Positions 43,556-52,877 of a stretch of DNA of 64,000 nt are shown piece by piece. The DNA comes from Caulobacter sp. GTDB lineage: Bacteria; Pseudomonadota; Alphaproteobacteria; Caulobacterales; Caulobacteraceae. Numbering within the stretch: position 1 is the first letter of the stretch; each line of letters opens with the position of its first letter. The stretch is taken from positions 124,001-188,000 of the forward strand of contig JAUXVF010000029.1 in assembly GCA_030680355.1 (NCBI GenBank). Direction: 5' to 3'. The translations under genes and the position numbers were made by a program. The notes under the pieces are model-generated. The model ran no database searches. It was not told the DNA's origin and worked only from the letters and a program-made list of their open reading frames with translations.

Positions 43556-44152
43556 TCAGCCGATCTTGACCTTGGTGTCGGAAAGGAAGGCGTAGTCCGG
43601 CACCGCGAGGTTCAGTGGCGCCGGACCCTTCCGGATGCGCCCCGAGGTGTCATAGACCGAGCCGTGGCACGGGCAGAACCAGCCGCCGTACTCACCGCCG
43701 CCGACCGTCGGCACGCAGCCGAGGTGGGTGCAGGAGCCGATCAGCACCAGCCATTCGGCCTTGCCGGGCTTGTGCCGCGCCTCGTCGGTCTGCGGGTCCT
43801 TCATCGAGGCGCTGTCATCCTTGACCGCGGCGGCGATCTGGCCGGCCGTGCGGTTGCGGATGAACAGCGGCTTGCCGCGCCAGTTGATGGTCACCTGCTG
43901 GCCGGCCTCGACCTTGGTCAGGTCGTATTCGACGCTGGCCAGGGCCAGTGTGTCGGCAGACGGGTTCATCTGGGCGACAAAAGGCCAGACCGCGGCGATC
44001 CCGCCGCCGGCGGCGGCGGTGATGGCGGCGATGTGAATGAAGTCGCGCCGGGACGGATCGTCCCCGGCGGGATGCGGTGCTGCGTCCGCGGCGGTACTGG
44101 CCACCCTGTGGTCACCCTTCGAAAACGCCGCGCTGAAAAGGGCGCGGCTCAC
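43556..44152 (-). CDS. petA: Rieske iron-sulfur subunit of the bc1 complex
   Basis: The 198-residue protein has a twin-arginine-type anchor ([21 protein letters not shown]) and the two Rieske boxes CTHLGC and CPCHGS that bind the [2Fe-2S] cluster with two Cys and two His. I use GTG 44152 with AAGGA close upstream; GTG 44104 is a shorter alternative. First gene of the operon. Its upstream region (44153-44339) separates it from the divergent hemF and must contain both promoters, but I see no clear consensus there. Confidence 0.95.
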   Translation of the reverse strand: MSRALFSAAFSKGDHRVASTAADAAPHPAGDDPSRRDFIHIAAITAAAGGGIAAVWPFVAQMNPSADTLALASVEYDLTKVEAGQQVTINWRGKPLFIRNRTAGQIAAAVKDDSASMKDPQTDEARHKPGKAEWLVLIGSCTHLGCVPTVGGGEYGGWFCPCHGSVYDTSGRIRKGPAPLNLAVPDYAFLSDTKVKIG

Positions 44153-44339
44153 AAGTCCTTGCGGGAATGTACCTGGCGGCGCGCAGGAGTCGCCTCCTGC
44201 TGAATCGGTCGCCGCCCCGGCAAAGTCCCGTCGCAGGTTCGATTAGTGCGCGTCTCGTCCTTTTTCAACCGACCATGTCGGGAATATGGATATCCGCGCC
44301 GCATGGACGCGGCCGCCGGAGGCTGTAAAAAGCCGCGCC

Positions 44340-45212
44340 ATGACAGATTCCGCCGTCCTCGAAGACCGTAAAACCCGCGCCCGCGCCTGGTTCGAATCGC
44401 TCCGCGACCGAATTCTGGACGCCTTTGAAACCCTTGAGGATGAGGCGCCGGCCGATCTTTACCCCGGCGCGCCCGGCCGTTTCGAGCGCAAGCCCTGGGT
44501 CCGCGACGCGGGCGGCGGCGGCGTCATGTCGATGATGCATGGCCGGCTGTTCGAAAAAGTCGGGGTTCACACCTCGATGGTGTTCGGGACCTTCACGCCC
44601 GAGATGGCGGGAAGCATGCCCGGCGCCGACAAGGATCCGCGATTCTTCGCCACCGGCGTCAGCCTGATCGCCCACATGACCAACCCGCGCGTGCCGGCCG
44701 TTCACATGAACACCCGCTTTATCTGCACGACCAGGGGCTGGTTCGGCGGCGGCGGCGACCTGACCCCCCTGCTCGACGACCAACGTCGGCAGGACGCGCC
44801 CGACACCATCGCCTTCCACGCCGCCATGAAGGCCGCCTGCGACGCCCACGACCCGGCCTGGCACGCCAAATACAAACAATGGTGCGACGAATATTTCTTC
44901 CTGCCGCACCGCAATGAGCCGCGCGGCACCGGCGGCATCTTCTATGACCACCACGACAGCGGCGACTGGGACCGCGACTTCGCCTTCACCCGGGATGTCG
45001 GCCAGGCCTTCCTCGACGTCTATCCGCGCATCGTCCGCGGCCGCATGACCCAGCCCTGGTCCGCGGAAGAGCGTGAAGAACAGCTGATCCGCCGCGGCCG
45101 CTACGTCGAGTTCAACCTGCTCTACGACCGTGGCACCACCTTCGGTCTGAAGACCGGCGGCAACGTCGAATCGATCCTCAGTTCGATGCCGCCGATGGTG
45201 AAATGGCCTTAG
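44340..45212 (+). CDS. hemF: Oxygen-dependent coproporphyrinogen III oxidase
   Basis: HemF converts coproporphyrinogen III to protoporphyrinogen IX with O2, a late haem step. The 290-residue protein has [69 protein letters not shown] and a C-terminal [28 protein letters not shown] 44340 gives the usual N-terminus ([13 protein letters not shown]); an ATG at 44286 would add 18 unusual residues. It diverges from the bc1 operon, which uses its product. Confidence 0.96.
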   Translation: MTDSAVLEDRKTRARAWFESLRDRILDAFETLEDEAPADLYPGAPGRFERKPWVRDAGGGGVMSMMHGRLFEKVGVHTSMVFGTFTPEMAGSMPGADKDPRFFATGVSLIAHMTNPRVPAVHMNTRFICTTRGWFGGGGDLTPLLDDQRRQDAPDTIAFHAAMKAACDAHDPAWHAKYKQWCDEYFFLPHRNEPRGTGGIFYDHHDSGDWDRDFAFTRDVGQAFLDVYPRIVRGRMTQPWSAEEREEQLIRRGRYVEFNLLYDRGTTFGLKTGGNVESILSSMPPMVKWP

Positions 45213-45332
45213 GGCGCCAGCCCACATTACAGCAAATTATGTTGAACGCTGTTCTTTGAGCGCCTATTCGCGCCGATTCACAGCGTCCTTCCCGGCTGCC
45301 GGGCTGCGACGGCATCCGAAGACCGACACGCC

Positions 45333-46049
45333 ATGATCGCCTCCCAACCGCCGCCGCAGGGCGCCTTTGACATCTATGGTCCGGGCCACAAGGGCCTGCG
45401 GATGGCGCACGCCAACCTGCTGATCCGCCTGGGCGCCGCGGACCTCGACGACCCGCGCGCGCTGCGGGGCCTGCTGAACCACATGCGCGAACATCTTGAT
45501 CTCTGCGTCGAGCATATGCGGCACGAAGAGGTGGTGGTTCACGCCATCCTGGCCGGCCACGCCCCCGGCGCCGCCGTCGAGATCGAGGACATGCATCGCG
45601 CCCATCTCGCCAACCTGCCCGAACTGCTCGGGCTGATCGGCGAGCTGGAAGCGGCGACGCCCGCGCAACTTCGCAAGGCGGGGCGAGCTCTCTACCTGGC
45701 CTTTTCGCGCTTCGTGGCGGCGGACCTGATCCAGATGGCCCATGAGGAGGAGGAGCTGCTGCCGCTGCTCCACGCCCTCTTCGACGACGCGGAACTGGTC
45801 GCCATGACCACGCGGATCGTGCTGTCCATGACCCCCGAGGTCGGGGCCGGCATGCTGCGGATGATCATCCCGGCGGCGCGCCACCGCGAGCGGCTTTCCC
45901 TGCTGCGGGCGGTCAAGACCGCTGCCCAGCAGGACGTGTTCGAGGCGTTGCTGCGGGAGGTGGTGCGGCCCAGCCTGGCCGACCGCGAATGGCGTCGGCT
46001 GGCGGATGACCTTCGGGCCGCCCCTGCGTCGGACGTCAGGGCCGCCTAG
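45333..46049 (+). CDS. Hemerythrin-like HHE domain protein
   Basis: The 238-residue helical protein has a His/Glu pattern of an HHE four-helix bundle: GHKGLRMAHANLL, HMREHLDLCVEHMRHEEVVVH, an EIEDMHRAHLANL stretch and MAHEEEELLPLLHALF. Together these could hold a di-iron site. Hemerythrin-like proteins sense or store O2, NO or iron. The C-terminal third has no clear match. Its stop codon overlaps that of the convergent CCA gene by four bases. The role is inferred from fold only. Confidence 0.78.
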   Translation: MIASQPPPQGAFDIYGPGHKGLRMAHANLLIRLGAADLDDPRALRGLLNHMREHLDLCVEHMRHEEVVVHAILAGHAPGAAVEIEDMHRAHLANLPELLGLIGELEAATPAQLRKAGRALYLAFSRFVAADLIQMAHEEEELLPLLHALFDDAELVAMTTRIVLSMTPEVGAGMLRMIIPAARHRERLSLLRAVKTAAQQDVFEALLREVVRPSLADREWRRLADDLRAAPASDVRAA

Positions 46050-47308
46050 TAGACCATGCCCTGGACAACAGCCTTGAGCCGCTCGACGGCCGCCAGCTTG
46101 TCGTCGATGAAATCCAGGTCGACCCACCAGTCCTCGACCTCACGCATGACCTGACCGACCAGCGGCCCCTTGGGCACGCCGGCGGCGATGACCTCCTCCC
46201 CGGTCAAGGGGAAGGCGGGCGGGGTCCAGGTTTCGGCCAGCGGCAGCAGCGACCGCCACTGGGTCCCCGCCGCCGGCCGGTCGGAGGCGGCCCAGGCCAG
46301 CCGCACCCGGTCGGTGAAGGTGCGCACGCCCAGACGGTAGACCGCTCGGCGGGTCTCGCGCGGGCTCATCCAGGAGACGATGCGCGGCTCGCGGCCGGCG
46401 GCGGCGATCAGGCGGTCCTTGAGGCTGTTGGACAGCCGCAGGCGCTCGGCGGTGTCCTGGGCGACCTTGGCGTCGTCGGGCAACAGGCTGGCCAGACGCA
46501 ACTCGGCGTCCAGCTCGAACAGCTGGTCGGTCTCGATGGTCACCAGGTTCTCGAACCGGGTCAGGGCCTTGACCTGGGGCAGCACGGCCGAGAGCACGCT
46601 GGTCGCGGCCATCAGCCGCAGGGCGGCGCGGGGATCGGGCGCGGCCAGCAGCTTGAGCAGCTCCTTCTGGGTCCGCTCGGCGGCCCGGCCCGACAGCATG
46701 CCCTTGAGCGCCTTGCAGGCGGCCAGGGCCGTCGGGTCCGCCTCGCCCCGGCCGTACCAGGCCTGGAAGCGGAAGAATCGCAGGATGCGCAGATAGTCCT
46801 CACGGATCCGGGTCATGGCGTCGCCGACAAAGACGATTCGCCCGGCCCGGGCGTCGGCCACGCCTTCGCCGGTCGGGTCGTAGATGCGCCCCTCGGCGTC
46901 GGCGTAGAGGGCGTTCAGTCGGAAATCGCGGCGGACCGCGTCCTCCTCCCAGTTCTGGGTGAAGGCCACGGCGGCGCGACGGCCGTCAGTGGTGACGTCC
47001 CGGCGCAGGGTGGTGATCTCATAGGGCCGACCCGCGGAAATGGCCGTCACCGTGCCGTGGTCGACGCCGGTGGGCAGGGCCTTGAGCCCGGCTGCCTCCA
47101 GGGCCTCGGTGACCTGGTCGGGGGTCAGGGTGGTGGCGATGTCGATATCGTCGACCGGCTGGTTCAGCAGGCTGTTGCGGATCGCGCCGCCGACAAAGCG
47201 GGCGCAGCCGGCGTAGCCGCGCGCCTCAAGCGCGTCCATGACCGCGCGGGTCGAGGCCAGCTCCATCCAGGGGCGAACGCCGATAGTTTCATTTGATGCC
47301 ATAGTCAT
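46046..47308 (-). CDS. CCA tRNA nucleotidyltransferase family protein
   Basis: The 420-residue class II nucleotidyltransferase has RFVGGAIRNSLLNQPVDDIDIATT with the metal-binding DxD, DHGTVTAI, the RRDFRLNAL basic motif and DPTGEGVADARAG with RIREDYLRILRFFRF. It adds or repairs the 3' CCA of tRNA in the alphaproteobacterial lineage where no other poly(A)-like enzyme is nearby. ATG 47308 is used; ATG 47302 is an alternative. It ends the DUF1285-Nudix-CCA run. Poly(A) polymerase activity is the main alternative. Confidence 0.9.
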   Translation of the reverse strand: MTMASNETIGVRPWMELASTRAVMDALEARGYAGCARFVGGAIRNSLLNQPVDDIDIATTLTPDQVTEALEAAGLKALPTGVDHGTVTAISAGRPYEITTLRRDVTTDGRRAAVAFTQNWEEDAVRRDFRLNALYADAEGRIYDPTGEGVADARAGRIVFVGDAMTRIREDYLRILRFFRFQAWYGRGEADPTALAACKALKGMLSGRAAERTQKELLKLLAAPDPRAALRLMAATSVLSAVLPQVKALTRFENLVTIETDQLFELDAELRLASLLPDDAKVAQDTAERLRLSNSLKDRLIAAAGREPRIVSWMSPRETRRAVYRLGVRTFTDRVRLAWAASDRPAAGTQWRSLLPLAETWTPPAFPLTGEEVIAAGVPKGPLVGQVMREVEDWWVDLDFIDDKLAAVERLKAVVQGMVY

Positions 47309-47352
47309 GCGCTTAAGGCGCCCGCCCGCCCGTGCAAAGGGGGGCCGTGGCG

Positions 47353-48000
47353 TCAGCCGAGAGCGGCGCCGTACAGCCGGTCATAGAGAGAGCGCAGCAT
47401 CCCCGCCGTCGCCCCCCAGATCAGCTGGTTTTCCCAGCTCATGGCGTAGAAATGTCGCTTCTGGCCGTCGGGCATGTCGTACTGCCGACGCTCGTGGTTG
47501 GTCGGGTCCATCAGGAAGCCGAACGGCGTCTCGAAGATCTCGGCCACCTCGGCGGCGTTGGGCGTCATCGGCAGGTCCGGGGCGACGAAACCGACCACCG
47601 GCGTGATCAGATAGCCGGTGCCGGTGCGGTAGGGCGTCAGCAGACCGGCGAGGGTGACATGGCTGCGGTGCAGACCCACCTCCTCCTCTGTCTCCCGCAG
47701 GGCCGCCTCGCAAACCGTCTCGCCGGGATCCATGCGGCCGCCCGGAAAAGCTACCTGGCCGGAGTGTCGCCGCATGGTGTCGGACCGCCGGGTGAGCAGC
47801 ACCGACAGGCCGGCTTCGCGCTCAACCAGGGCCACCAGCACCGCGGCCGGAGTCGGCGCGGTGTCCGGAACCGGACCCATGTCCGGGTTCATGTCGAAGT
47901 CCGACTGGTGAGGACGACCCAGGTTGGCGCTCTCATCGAAAGGGTCGAGGTGGCGCGCGATCCAGTCCCGAAGCTCGGCGGGCGAGGCTTTCGGGTTCAC
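47353..48000 (-). CDS. CoA pyrophosphatase, Nudix family
   Basis: The 215-residue protein has the Nudix box GGRMDPGETVCEAALRETEEEVGL and the NUDT7/YeaB-type upstream motif LLTRRSDTMRRHSGQVAFPGG that marks CoA pyrophosphatases. These cut CoA to phosphopantetheine and 3',5'-ADP. GTG 48000 overlaps the stop of the DUF1285 gene. The gap to the CCA gene is 44 bases; co-transcription is likely, but no shared pathway is known. Confidence 0.92.
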   Translation of the reverse strand: MNPKASPAELRDWIARHLDPFDESANLGRPHQSDFDMNPDMGPVPDTAPTPAAVLVALVEREAGLSVLLTRRSDTMRRHSGQVAFPGGRMDPGETVCEAALRETEEEVGLHRSHVTLAGLLTPYRTGTGYLITPVVGFVAPDLPMTPNAAEVAEIFETPFGFLMDPTNHERRQYDMPDGQKRHFYAMSWENQLIWGATAGMLRSLYDRLYGAALG

Positions 48001-48569
48001 GGGCGGTGCGCCCCGGCCGGCCCCACCGGGAACCAGGCTCCGTTCGAGGCGACGCCCAGGGTGGGCCCCTCGGGCGTCTCCCGCTCGACGGCCATCTCGG
48101 CCAGTTCATAGAAGACCGGCCGGGCGATCAGGGCCTCCAGACCGCGGCGGACATGGACATAGGGCCGGGGCTCGCCGGTCGCCGGGTCCATCGCCACCCG
48201 GATGGCGTTGTCGGGCCCGGCCTCGACCGTATCGCCGACATTGGTCAGGAAGCGCAGGGCCTCGCCCTCTCGGTCGACGCGGACGGCGATGAAGGGCGCG
48301 TCCTCGACCTCGATCTTCATCTTTTCGACAGGGGTGACCAGATGGAAGCCGTCGGGATCCTTGCGCAGCACGGTCGAAAACAGCCGCACCAAGGCCTCGC
48401 GCCCGATCGGGGTGCCCTCATGGAACCAGACGCCGTCCTTGCGGATGCGGATGTCGATCTCGCCGCAATGTTCGGGATGCCACAGGTGCACGGGCGGCAG
48501 GCCGCGGCCGGGCGCCTGTTTGGCGGCGGCGATAACGGTGTCGAGAGAAGAGGGGGATTCGCGGGTCAC
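47997..48569 (-). CDS. DUF1285 family protein
   Basis: The 190-residue protein matches DUF1285: HCGEIDIRIRKDGVWFHEGTPIGREALVRLFSTVLRKDPDG in pieces (CGEIDIRIRKDGVWFHEG, REALVRLFSTVLRKD), LVTPVEKMKIEVEDAPF and a late RPVFYELAEMAV. The family has a known two-domain beta fold but no established activity that I can cite. I use GTG 48569 with AGGGGC upstream; a longer GTG form exists. It is first in the DUF1285-Nudix-CCA unit, an order common in alphaproteobacteria. Confidence 0.9.
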   Translation of the reverse strand: MTRESPSSLDTVIAAAKQAPGRGLPPVHLWHPEHCGEIDIRIRKDGVWFHEGTPIGREALVRLFSTVLRKDPDGFHLVTPVEKMKIEVEDAPFIAVRVDREGEALRFLTNVGDTVEAGPDNAIRVAMDPATGEPRPYVHVRRGLEALIARPVFYELAEMAVERETPEGPTLGVASNGAWFPVGPAGAHRP

Positions 48570-48758
48570 GCCCCTAATGTAAGCTCGGCGGGCGCGCACG
48601 GAAGCCCCTTACCGCCACGCCCGGCCAAACGGGGCGCAGGGTGAGACCAAAAGGACGCCTTCCAAATTCGTGACGCCCATGTCACTTTTGGGGCCTCCGT
48701 CCGGATGGGGCTCTGGATTGGCTCGTCCGTTCGACTGACGCCGGGAGAAGTCACAGGC

Positions 48759-48953
48759 ATGCAATCGTTTCTGGGCGCCCTGTTCAAGGCCATGCCGCTG
48801 ATCTTCGGCCTGGGCTTCATGGCGCCGCTGATCGGCCAGAGTCTCGCCCTGACCGGCTGGCCCATGCCGGGCGGGATCGCGCCCATCTGGATCGGCCTGG
48901 CCATCGGCGCGGTCTGGGGCGGCGTCGCCACCCGCACGGGGCGCTGGCTGTGA
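48759..48953 (+). CDS. Small membrane protein coupled to a desaturase
   Basis: The 64-residue protein has two hydrophobic helices (AMPLIFGLGFMAPLIGQSLA and PIWIGLAIGAVWGGVAT) and no recognised domain. Translation is coupled to the desaturase gene by a GTGA overlap. ATG 48759 has GGGAGAAG about ten bases upstream. The protein may help anchor or assemble the desaturase, which is itself a membrane enzyme, but this is inference from coupling only. Confidence 0.72.
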   Translation: MQSFLGALFKAMPLIFGLGFMAPLIGQSLALTGWPMPGGIAPIWIGLAIGAVWGGVATRTGRWL

Positions 48954-49843
48954 GCGCCGCCCTGCCCGATGTCGCGACACTGCGCGACATGGATTCCAAG
49001 GCGCTCAACCAACTGGAAAAATCGGTCGCCGACACCTTCATGGGCGGCGTGCCCTGGGGATCGGTCGCCTGGGGCCTGGGCAATCTGGTCGTCTGGCTGT
49101 CGCTCTGGCCGCTGACCCTGAGCGGCCTGCTGCCCCTTTGGGCCGCCTTCCCGATCGCCACCCTCTGCGTGATGCTGTCCTACCTGCCGTCGCACGAGGC
49201 TCAGCACCGCATCATCGCCCGCGAAGGCGAGCCGTTGTTCTGGCTCAACGAACTGGTCGGCCATCTCTCGACCATCCCGCTGGTGCTGCCCTACGGGGTC
49301 GCCCGACTGACCCACTACGAACACCACAAACACACCAACGACCCGGCGCTCGATCCGGATGCCGCCACCAAGGCCGACGGCCCCTGGCACTCGATCGTCA
49401 AGAGCATCGCCCGGCGCCAGCCCGGATCGAAGGACCAGGCGTCCTACGGCGAATGCCTGACCCGCCTGGGCACGCCCGAGGCCAGGGCCGCCGGCGTCCA
49501 GGCCCTGATCGCCCAGCTGACCTATCTGACCATCCTGTTCGCCATGGCCTGGACCGGCCATGCCATCGAGGCCGCGCTGCTCTGGTGGCTGCCGCGCCAC
49601 ATCGCCATGACCTACATTCAGTTCTATCTCAGCTGGGCGCCGCACCATCCGGGAACGGGTAAGGGCCGCTACCGCGACACCCGCGCCTTCCGCAGCGCGG
49701 TGGGCAACATCGGCTCGATGGGGATGCAGTTCCACATCGTCCATCACCTCTATCCGCGCATCCCGCTGATGCGGACGCCGGCGGCCTATTGGGCCTTGCG
49801 GCCGATCCTCGAGGCGCGCGGCTGTGATCTGGAGCGGCTCTAG
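48950..49843 (+). CDS. Membrane fatty acid desaturase/hydroxylase
   Basis: The 297-residue membrane protein has the three histidine boxes of di-iron desaturases and CrtR-type carotenoid hydroxylases: HEAQH, HYEHHKH and HIVHH. There are about four to six hydrophobic segments. It would introduce a double bond or hydroxyl into an acyl or carotenoid chain in the inner membrane with O2. GTG 48950 overlaps the small membrane-protein gene. No carotenoid gene is in the window, so the substrate remains open. Confidence 0.88.
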   Translation: MSAALPDVATLRDMDSKALNQLEKSVADTFMGGVPWGSVAWGLGNLVVWLSLWPLTLSGLLPLWAAFPIATLCVMLSYLPSHEAQHRIIAREGEPLFWLNELVGHLSTIPLVLPYGVARLTHYEHHKHTNDPALDPDAATKADGPWHSIVKSIARRQPGSKDQASYGECLTRLGTPEARAAGVQALIAQLTYLTILFAMAWTGHAIEAALLWWLPRHIAMTYIQFYLSWAPHHPGTGKGRYRDTRAFRSAVGNIGSMGMQFHIVHHLYPRIPLMRTPAAYWALRPILEARGCDLERL

Positions 49844-50334
49844 CCGCCCGAGGTCACCGGCCCCGCCAGCCCGTCCGCACCGCCCTCGCGCAGGGCCTTG
49901 AGCAGCACCCGCCGTTGATCCACCGGCCCGGGCATCCTCACCCCGGCCGCCGGCGCGGCGTCGAACCCGACTCGGCCGAAATAGGGCGCGTCGCCGACCA
50001 GCAGCACAGCGCGCCAGGCGGCCCCGGCCGCCGCGGCGCAGGCCATCTCGACCAGGGTCTGGCCGATGCGGTGTTTGCGCTGCTCGGCCTCGACGGCGAT
50101 GGGCCCCAGGAAGGCCACTGGCTCGCCGCCGACGGCCACCGGCCACAGCCGCACCGAGCCGACCAGGGTCTCGCCCTCCCAGGCGGTGAACGACAGGTCC
50201 GCCATCACGGTGTTGCTCTCGCGCAGCCGGTCGGCGGCCTTGGCGTAGCGGCCCGGGCCGAAGGCGCGGTCGATCAGGGCCGCGACAAGGGGCGCGTCGT
50301 CAGGACGCTCGGAGCGATAGGAAATCTGGGTCAT
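49840..50334 (-). CDS. GNAT family N-acetyltransferase, YhbS-like
   Basis: The 164-residue protein has the GNAT core of the YhbS type: ERPDDAPLVAALIDRAFGPGRY, VGSVRLWPV, FLGPIAVEAEQRKHRIGQTLVEMA (acetyl-CoA loop, with KHRIGQ for the usual RGxG) and VLLVGDAPYFGRVGF. YhbS-like proteins acetylate small molecules or proteins; none is assigned here. It converges on the desaturase with a 4-base overlap of stop codons. Confidence 0.88.
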   Translation of the reverse strand: MTQISYRSERPDDAPLVAALIDRAFGPGRYAKAADRLRESNTVMADLSFTAWEGETLVGSVRLWPVAVGGEPVAFLGPIAVEAEQRKHRIGQTLVEMACAAAAGAAWRAVLLVGDAPYFGRVGFDAAPAAGVRMPGPVDQRRVLLKALREGGADGLAGPVTSGG

Positions 50335-50541
50335 GTCAGCCTGGGGAAGACGAGGAATCGGACCCCGAGCCTCTTGGCCGGGGTGGTCAGACGCGCTCGG
50401 CGGCGCGGCGGTTCGTTCGTCGGAGGCTGCGCATCACGCCCTCGCCCATCCCGTCATCAAGGGGGCGGCAAATAGGGCCGTCGCCGGGCCGCGTCAACGC
50501 CCGTTGCGCGACCGCCCGGCGCGAGCGAATGTGCGTCGCCC

Positions 50542-51792
50542 ATGTCAGACTCCCCCGAACCCGATTCCTCCCTGCGCGCCCTGCTCGGCCAGCGCGATTT
50601 CGTGCTGTTCTGGCTGTCGCGCTGGACGGCGGTGCTCGGCGTCCAGGTGCAGAGCGTGGCCCTGGGCTGGCATGTCTACGATCTGGCCCGCGAGACCATG
50701 GACGTGAAGCGGGCCGCCTTCATGGTCAGCATGATCGGTCTGGTCTCCTTCGTGCCGGTGCTGCTGCTGGCCCTGCCCGCCGGCGAGACCGCCGACCGGC
50801 ACAACCGGCGCGGCATCCTGCTGCTCTGCTACGCCGCCGAGATCGCCATCGCCGCCCTGCTGGCCGTGGCCGCCTTCGCCGGCTGGGCCTCGATCCCCAT
50901 GCTGCTGATGACGGCGGCGGCGTTCGGCGCGGCGCGGGCCTTCTTCGCTCCCGCCAACACAGCGCTGGGGCCGATGCTGGTGCCCCGCGCCCTGCTGCCC
51001 CGCGCCATCGCCTGGCAGTCGCTGGCCTGGCAGACCGCCTCGATCGGCGGCCCGGCCCTGGGCGGCATCCTGGTCGCCATCTCGCCGGGCCTCTCCTATT
51101 CGGTGGCCGTGGCCTTCTATCTGATCGCCGCCGCGACGGTGCTGATGATCAAGACCAACGCCCAGCCCCAGGTTCAGCCCGGCTCGCGCTGGGACCTGAT
51201 GAAGGAGGGTCTGGCCTATGTCTGGAACAACAAGATCGTTTTCGGGGCCATCTCCCTGGACCTGTTCGCGGTGATCCTGGGCGGGGCCACGGCCCTGCTG
51301 CCGGTCTTCGCCAGAGACGTGCTGCATGTGGGCGCCGAGGGCTTCGGCCTGCTGCGCGCCGGACCGGCCATCGGGGCGGCGGCGGTCGCCATCTGGCTGG
51401 CCAGCAATCCGATCCGCAAGAACGCCGGGGCCATCATGTTCGCCTCCGTGGCCCTGTTCGGGATCGGCACCATCGTCTTTGGCCTGTCGAAGCTGATGTG
51501 GCTGTCGATCGCCGCCCTGATCCTGCTCGGCGCCGCCGACATGATCAGCGTCTTTATCCGCCAGACCCTGGTCCAGCTGGTCACGCCCGACCACATGCGC
51601 GGCAGGGTGGCGACGGTCTCATCCCTGTTCATCGGCGCCTCCAACGAGCTCGGCGAATTCGAGAGCGGCGTGGTCGCCCGCTTCTTCGGCCCGGTGGCCG
51701 CCGCGGTGTTCGGCGGTGTCGGCGCCCTGATCGTGACCGGGACCTGGGCCCGGCTGTTCCCCGATCTGCGCAAGGTCGACAGACTTGCGTAA
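50542..51792 (+). CDS. MFS transporter, EntS-like
   Basis: The 416-residue membrane protein has about 11-12 hydrophobic helices and the MFS motif between helices 2 and 3 (PAGETADRHNRRG). The N-terminal FVLFWLSRWTAVLGVQVQSVALGW is characteristic of the MFS_3/EntS exporters, which move siderophores or drugs out. Substrate unknown. It stands between a GNAT gene and a dehydrogenase and has no clear operon partner. Confidence 0.9.
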   Translation: MSDSPEPDSSLRALLGQRDFVLFWLSRWTAVLGVQVQSVALGWHVYDLARETMDVKRAAFMVSMIGLVSFVPVLLLALPAGETADRHNRRGILLLCYAAEIAIAALLAVAAFAGWASIPMLLMTAAAFGAARAFFAPANTALGPMLVPRALLPRAIAWQSLAWQTASIGGPALGGILVAISPGLSYSVAVAFYLIAAATVLMIKTNAQPQVQPGSRWDLMKEGLAYVWNNKIVFGAISLDLFAVILGGATALLPVFARDVLHVGAEGFGLLRAGPAIGAAAVAIWLASNPIRKNAGAIMFASVALFGIGTIVFGLSKLMWLSIAALILLGAADMISVFIRQTLVQLVTPDHMRGRVATVSSLFIGASNELGEFESGVVARFFGPVAAAVFGGVGALIVTGTWARLFPDLRKVDRLA

Positions 51793-51852
51793 CGCAGCGT
51801 CCGGCGCTTAGACCGCTTCAACTGCGCAAAAAATTTCCAAAGGAGAGCCATC

Positions 51853-52770
51853 ATGGGCGTGCTTGAAGGCAAGGTTGTTCTGGTCACCGGCGCCGCGGGC
51901 GGCATCGGCAAGGAGTGCGCCCTCCTGGCGGCGCGCGAAGGCGCCAAGGTCGTGGTCAACGATCTGGGCGGCAGCGTTTCCGGCGGCGACGAGGGCGACG
52001 CCGGCCCGGCCCAGAAGACGGCCAACGAGATCAAGGCCGCCGGCGGCGAGGCCGTGGCCAACTCCGAGAGCGTCACCTCGATGGCCTCGGTCAAGGGCAT
52101 GGTCCAGCAGGCCATGGACACCTACGGCGGCCTGCACGCCATCATCAATCCGGCCGGCATCCTGCGCGACGGCATGTTCCACAAAATGACCGACGAGGAC
52201 TGGGACCAGGTCATCGAGGTCCATCTGCGCGGCGCCTACAATGTCTCCCGCGCCTCGGTCGAACATTTCCGCGGTCAGCAGGAAGGCTCCTACGTCCACT
52301 TCACCTCGACCAGCGGCCTGATCGGCAACATCGGCCAGGCCAACTACGCCGCCGCCAAACTGGGCGTCATGGGCCTCTCGCGCATCCTGGCCATGGAAGG
52401 AGCGATGAAGAACGTCCGCTCCAACATCATCGCCCCCTTCGCCTGGACCCGGATGATCGCCTCCATCCCGATCAAGGACGAGGCCTCGGCCCAGCGCGTT
52501 GAGCGGATGAAAAACTCGATGCGCGCCGACCAGGTCGCCCAGCTGGCCATCGCGCTGGCCTCGCCGGAAGCCAAGGACGTCACCGGCCAGATCTTCGGCG
52601 TGCGCGGCAACGAGGTGGTGCTGTTCGACCAGCCCCGTCCCATCCGCTCGATGGCCAAGGTCGAGGGCTGGGACCCCCGCTCCCTGCTCGACGTCGCCCT
52701 GCCGGCGATGAAGAACAGCTTCTTCGACGCGGGCGCCTCGGCCTCCGTGTTCCCCTACGACCCGATCTAG
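51853..52770 (+). CDS. SDR family protein, HSD17B4-type, with altered NNAG motif
   Basis: The 305-residue dehydrogenase resembles the N-terminal domain of multifunctional enzyme type 2 (3-hydroxyacyl-CoA dehydrogenase): TGAAGGIGKE, VVNDLGGSVSG, STSGLIGNIGQANYAAAKLG (Ser, Tyr, Lys present) and a C-terminal FGVRGNEVVLFDQPRP. The structural NNAG motif is changed to NPAG at 99-102 (HAIINPAGILRD), with the DNA clearly reading AATCCG. AAGGAGA before ATG 51853 supports the start. A thiolase follows after a repeat, so a beta-oxidation-like role is likely. Confidence 0.87.
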   Translation: MGVLEGKVVLVTGAAGGIGKECALLAAREGAKVVVNDLGGSVSGGDEGDAGPAQKTANEIKAAGGEAVANSESVTSMASVKGMVQQAMDTYGGLHAIINPAGILRDGMFHKMTDEDWDQVIEVHLRGAYNVSRASVEHFRGQQEGSYVHFTSTSGLIGNIGQANYAAAKLGVMGLSRILAMEGAMKNVRSNIIAPFAWTRMIASIPIKDEASAQRVERMKNSMRADQVAQLAIALASPEAKDVTGQIFGVRGNEVVLFDQPRPIRSMAKVEGWDPRSLLDVALPAMKNSFFDAGASASVFPYDPI

Positions 52771-52775
52771 AACCC

Positions 52776-52861
52776 TGTCATCCCGGACGGCCAGCGGCCG
52801 ATCCGGGACCCAGAGCCCATTGCACGAAAGACTGGGTCCCGGCGCAAGGCCGGGATGACAG
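52776..52861. repeat. Intergenic inverted repeat, family 3, copy 2
   Basis: TGTCATCCCGGACGG...CCGGGACCCAG faces CTGGGTCCCGG...CCGGGATGACAG. It is a shorter relative of 16111-16228 and fills most of the gap between the SDR and thiolase genes. Confidence 0.85.
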
Positions 52862-52877
52862 TTCGAGAGGATATCCC

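Noticed and set aside
44286-44339. 18-residue N-terminal extension of HemF from ATG 44286
   Set aside because: The extension (Trp, Pro, Arg-rich) has no counterpart in the family's usual start, and ATG 44340 gives the normal length.
45250-45262. SOS (LexA) box upstream of the hemerythrin-like gene
   Set aside because: GAAC-N3-GTTC is a short inverted repeat and does not fit the alphaproteobacterial GTTC-N7-GTTC direct repeat.
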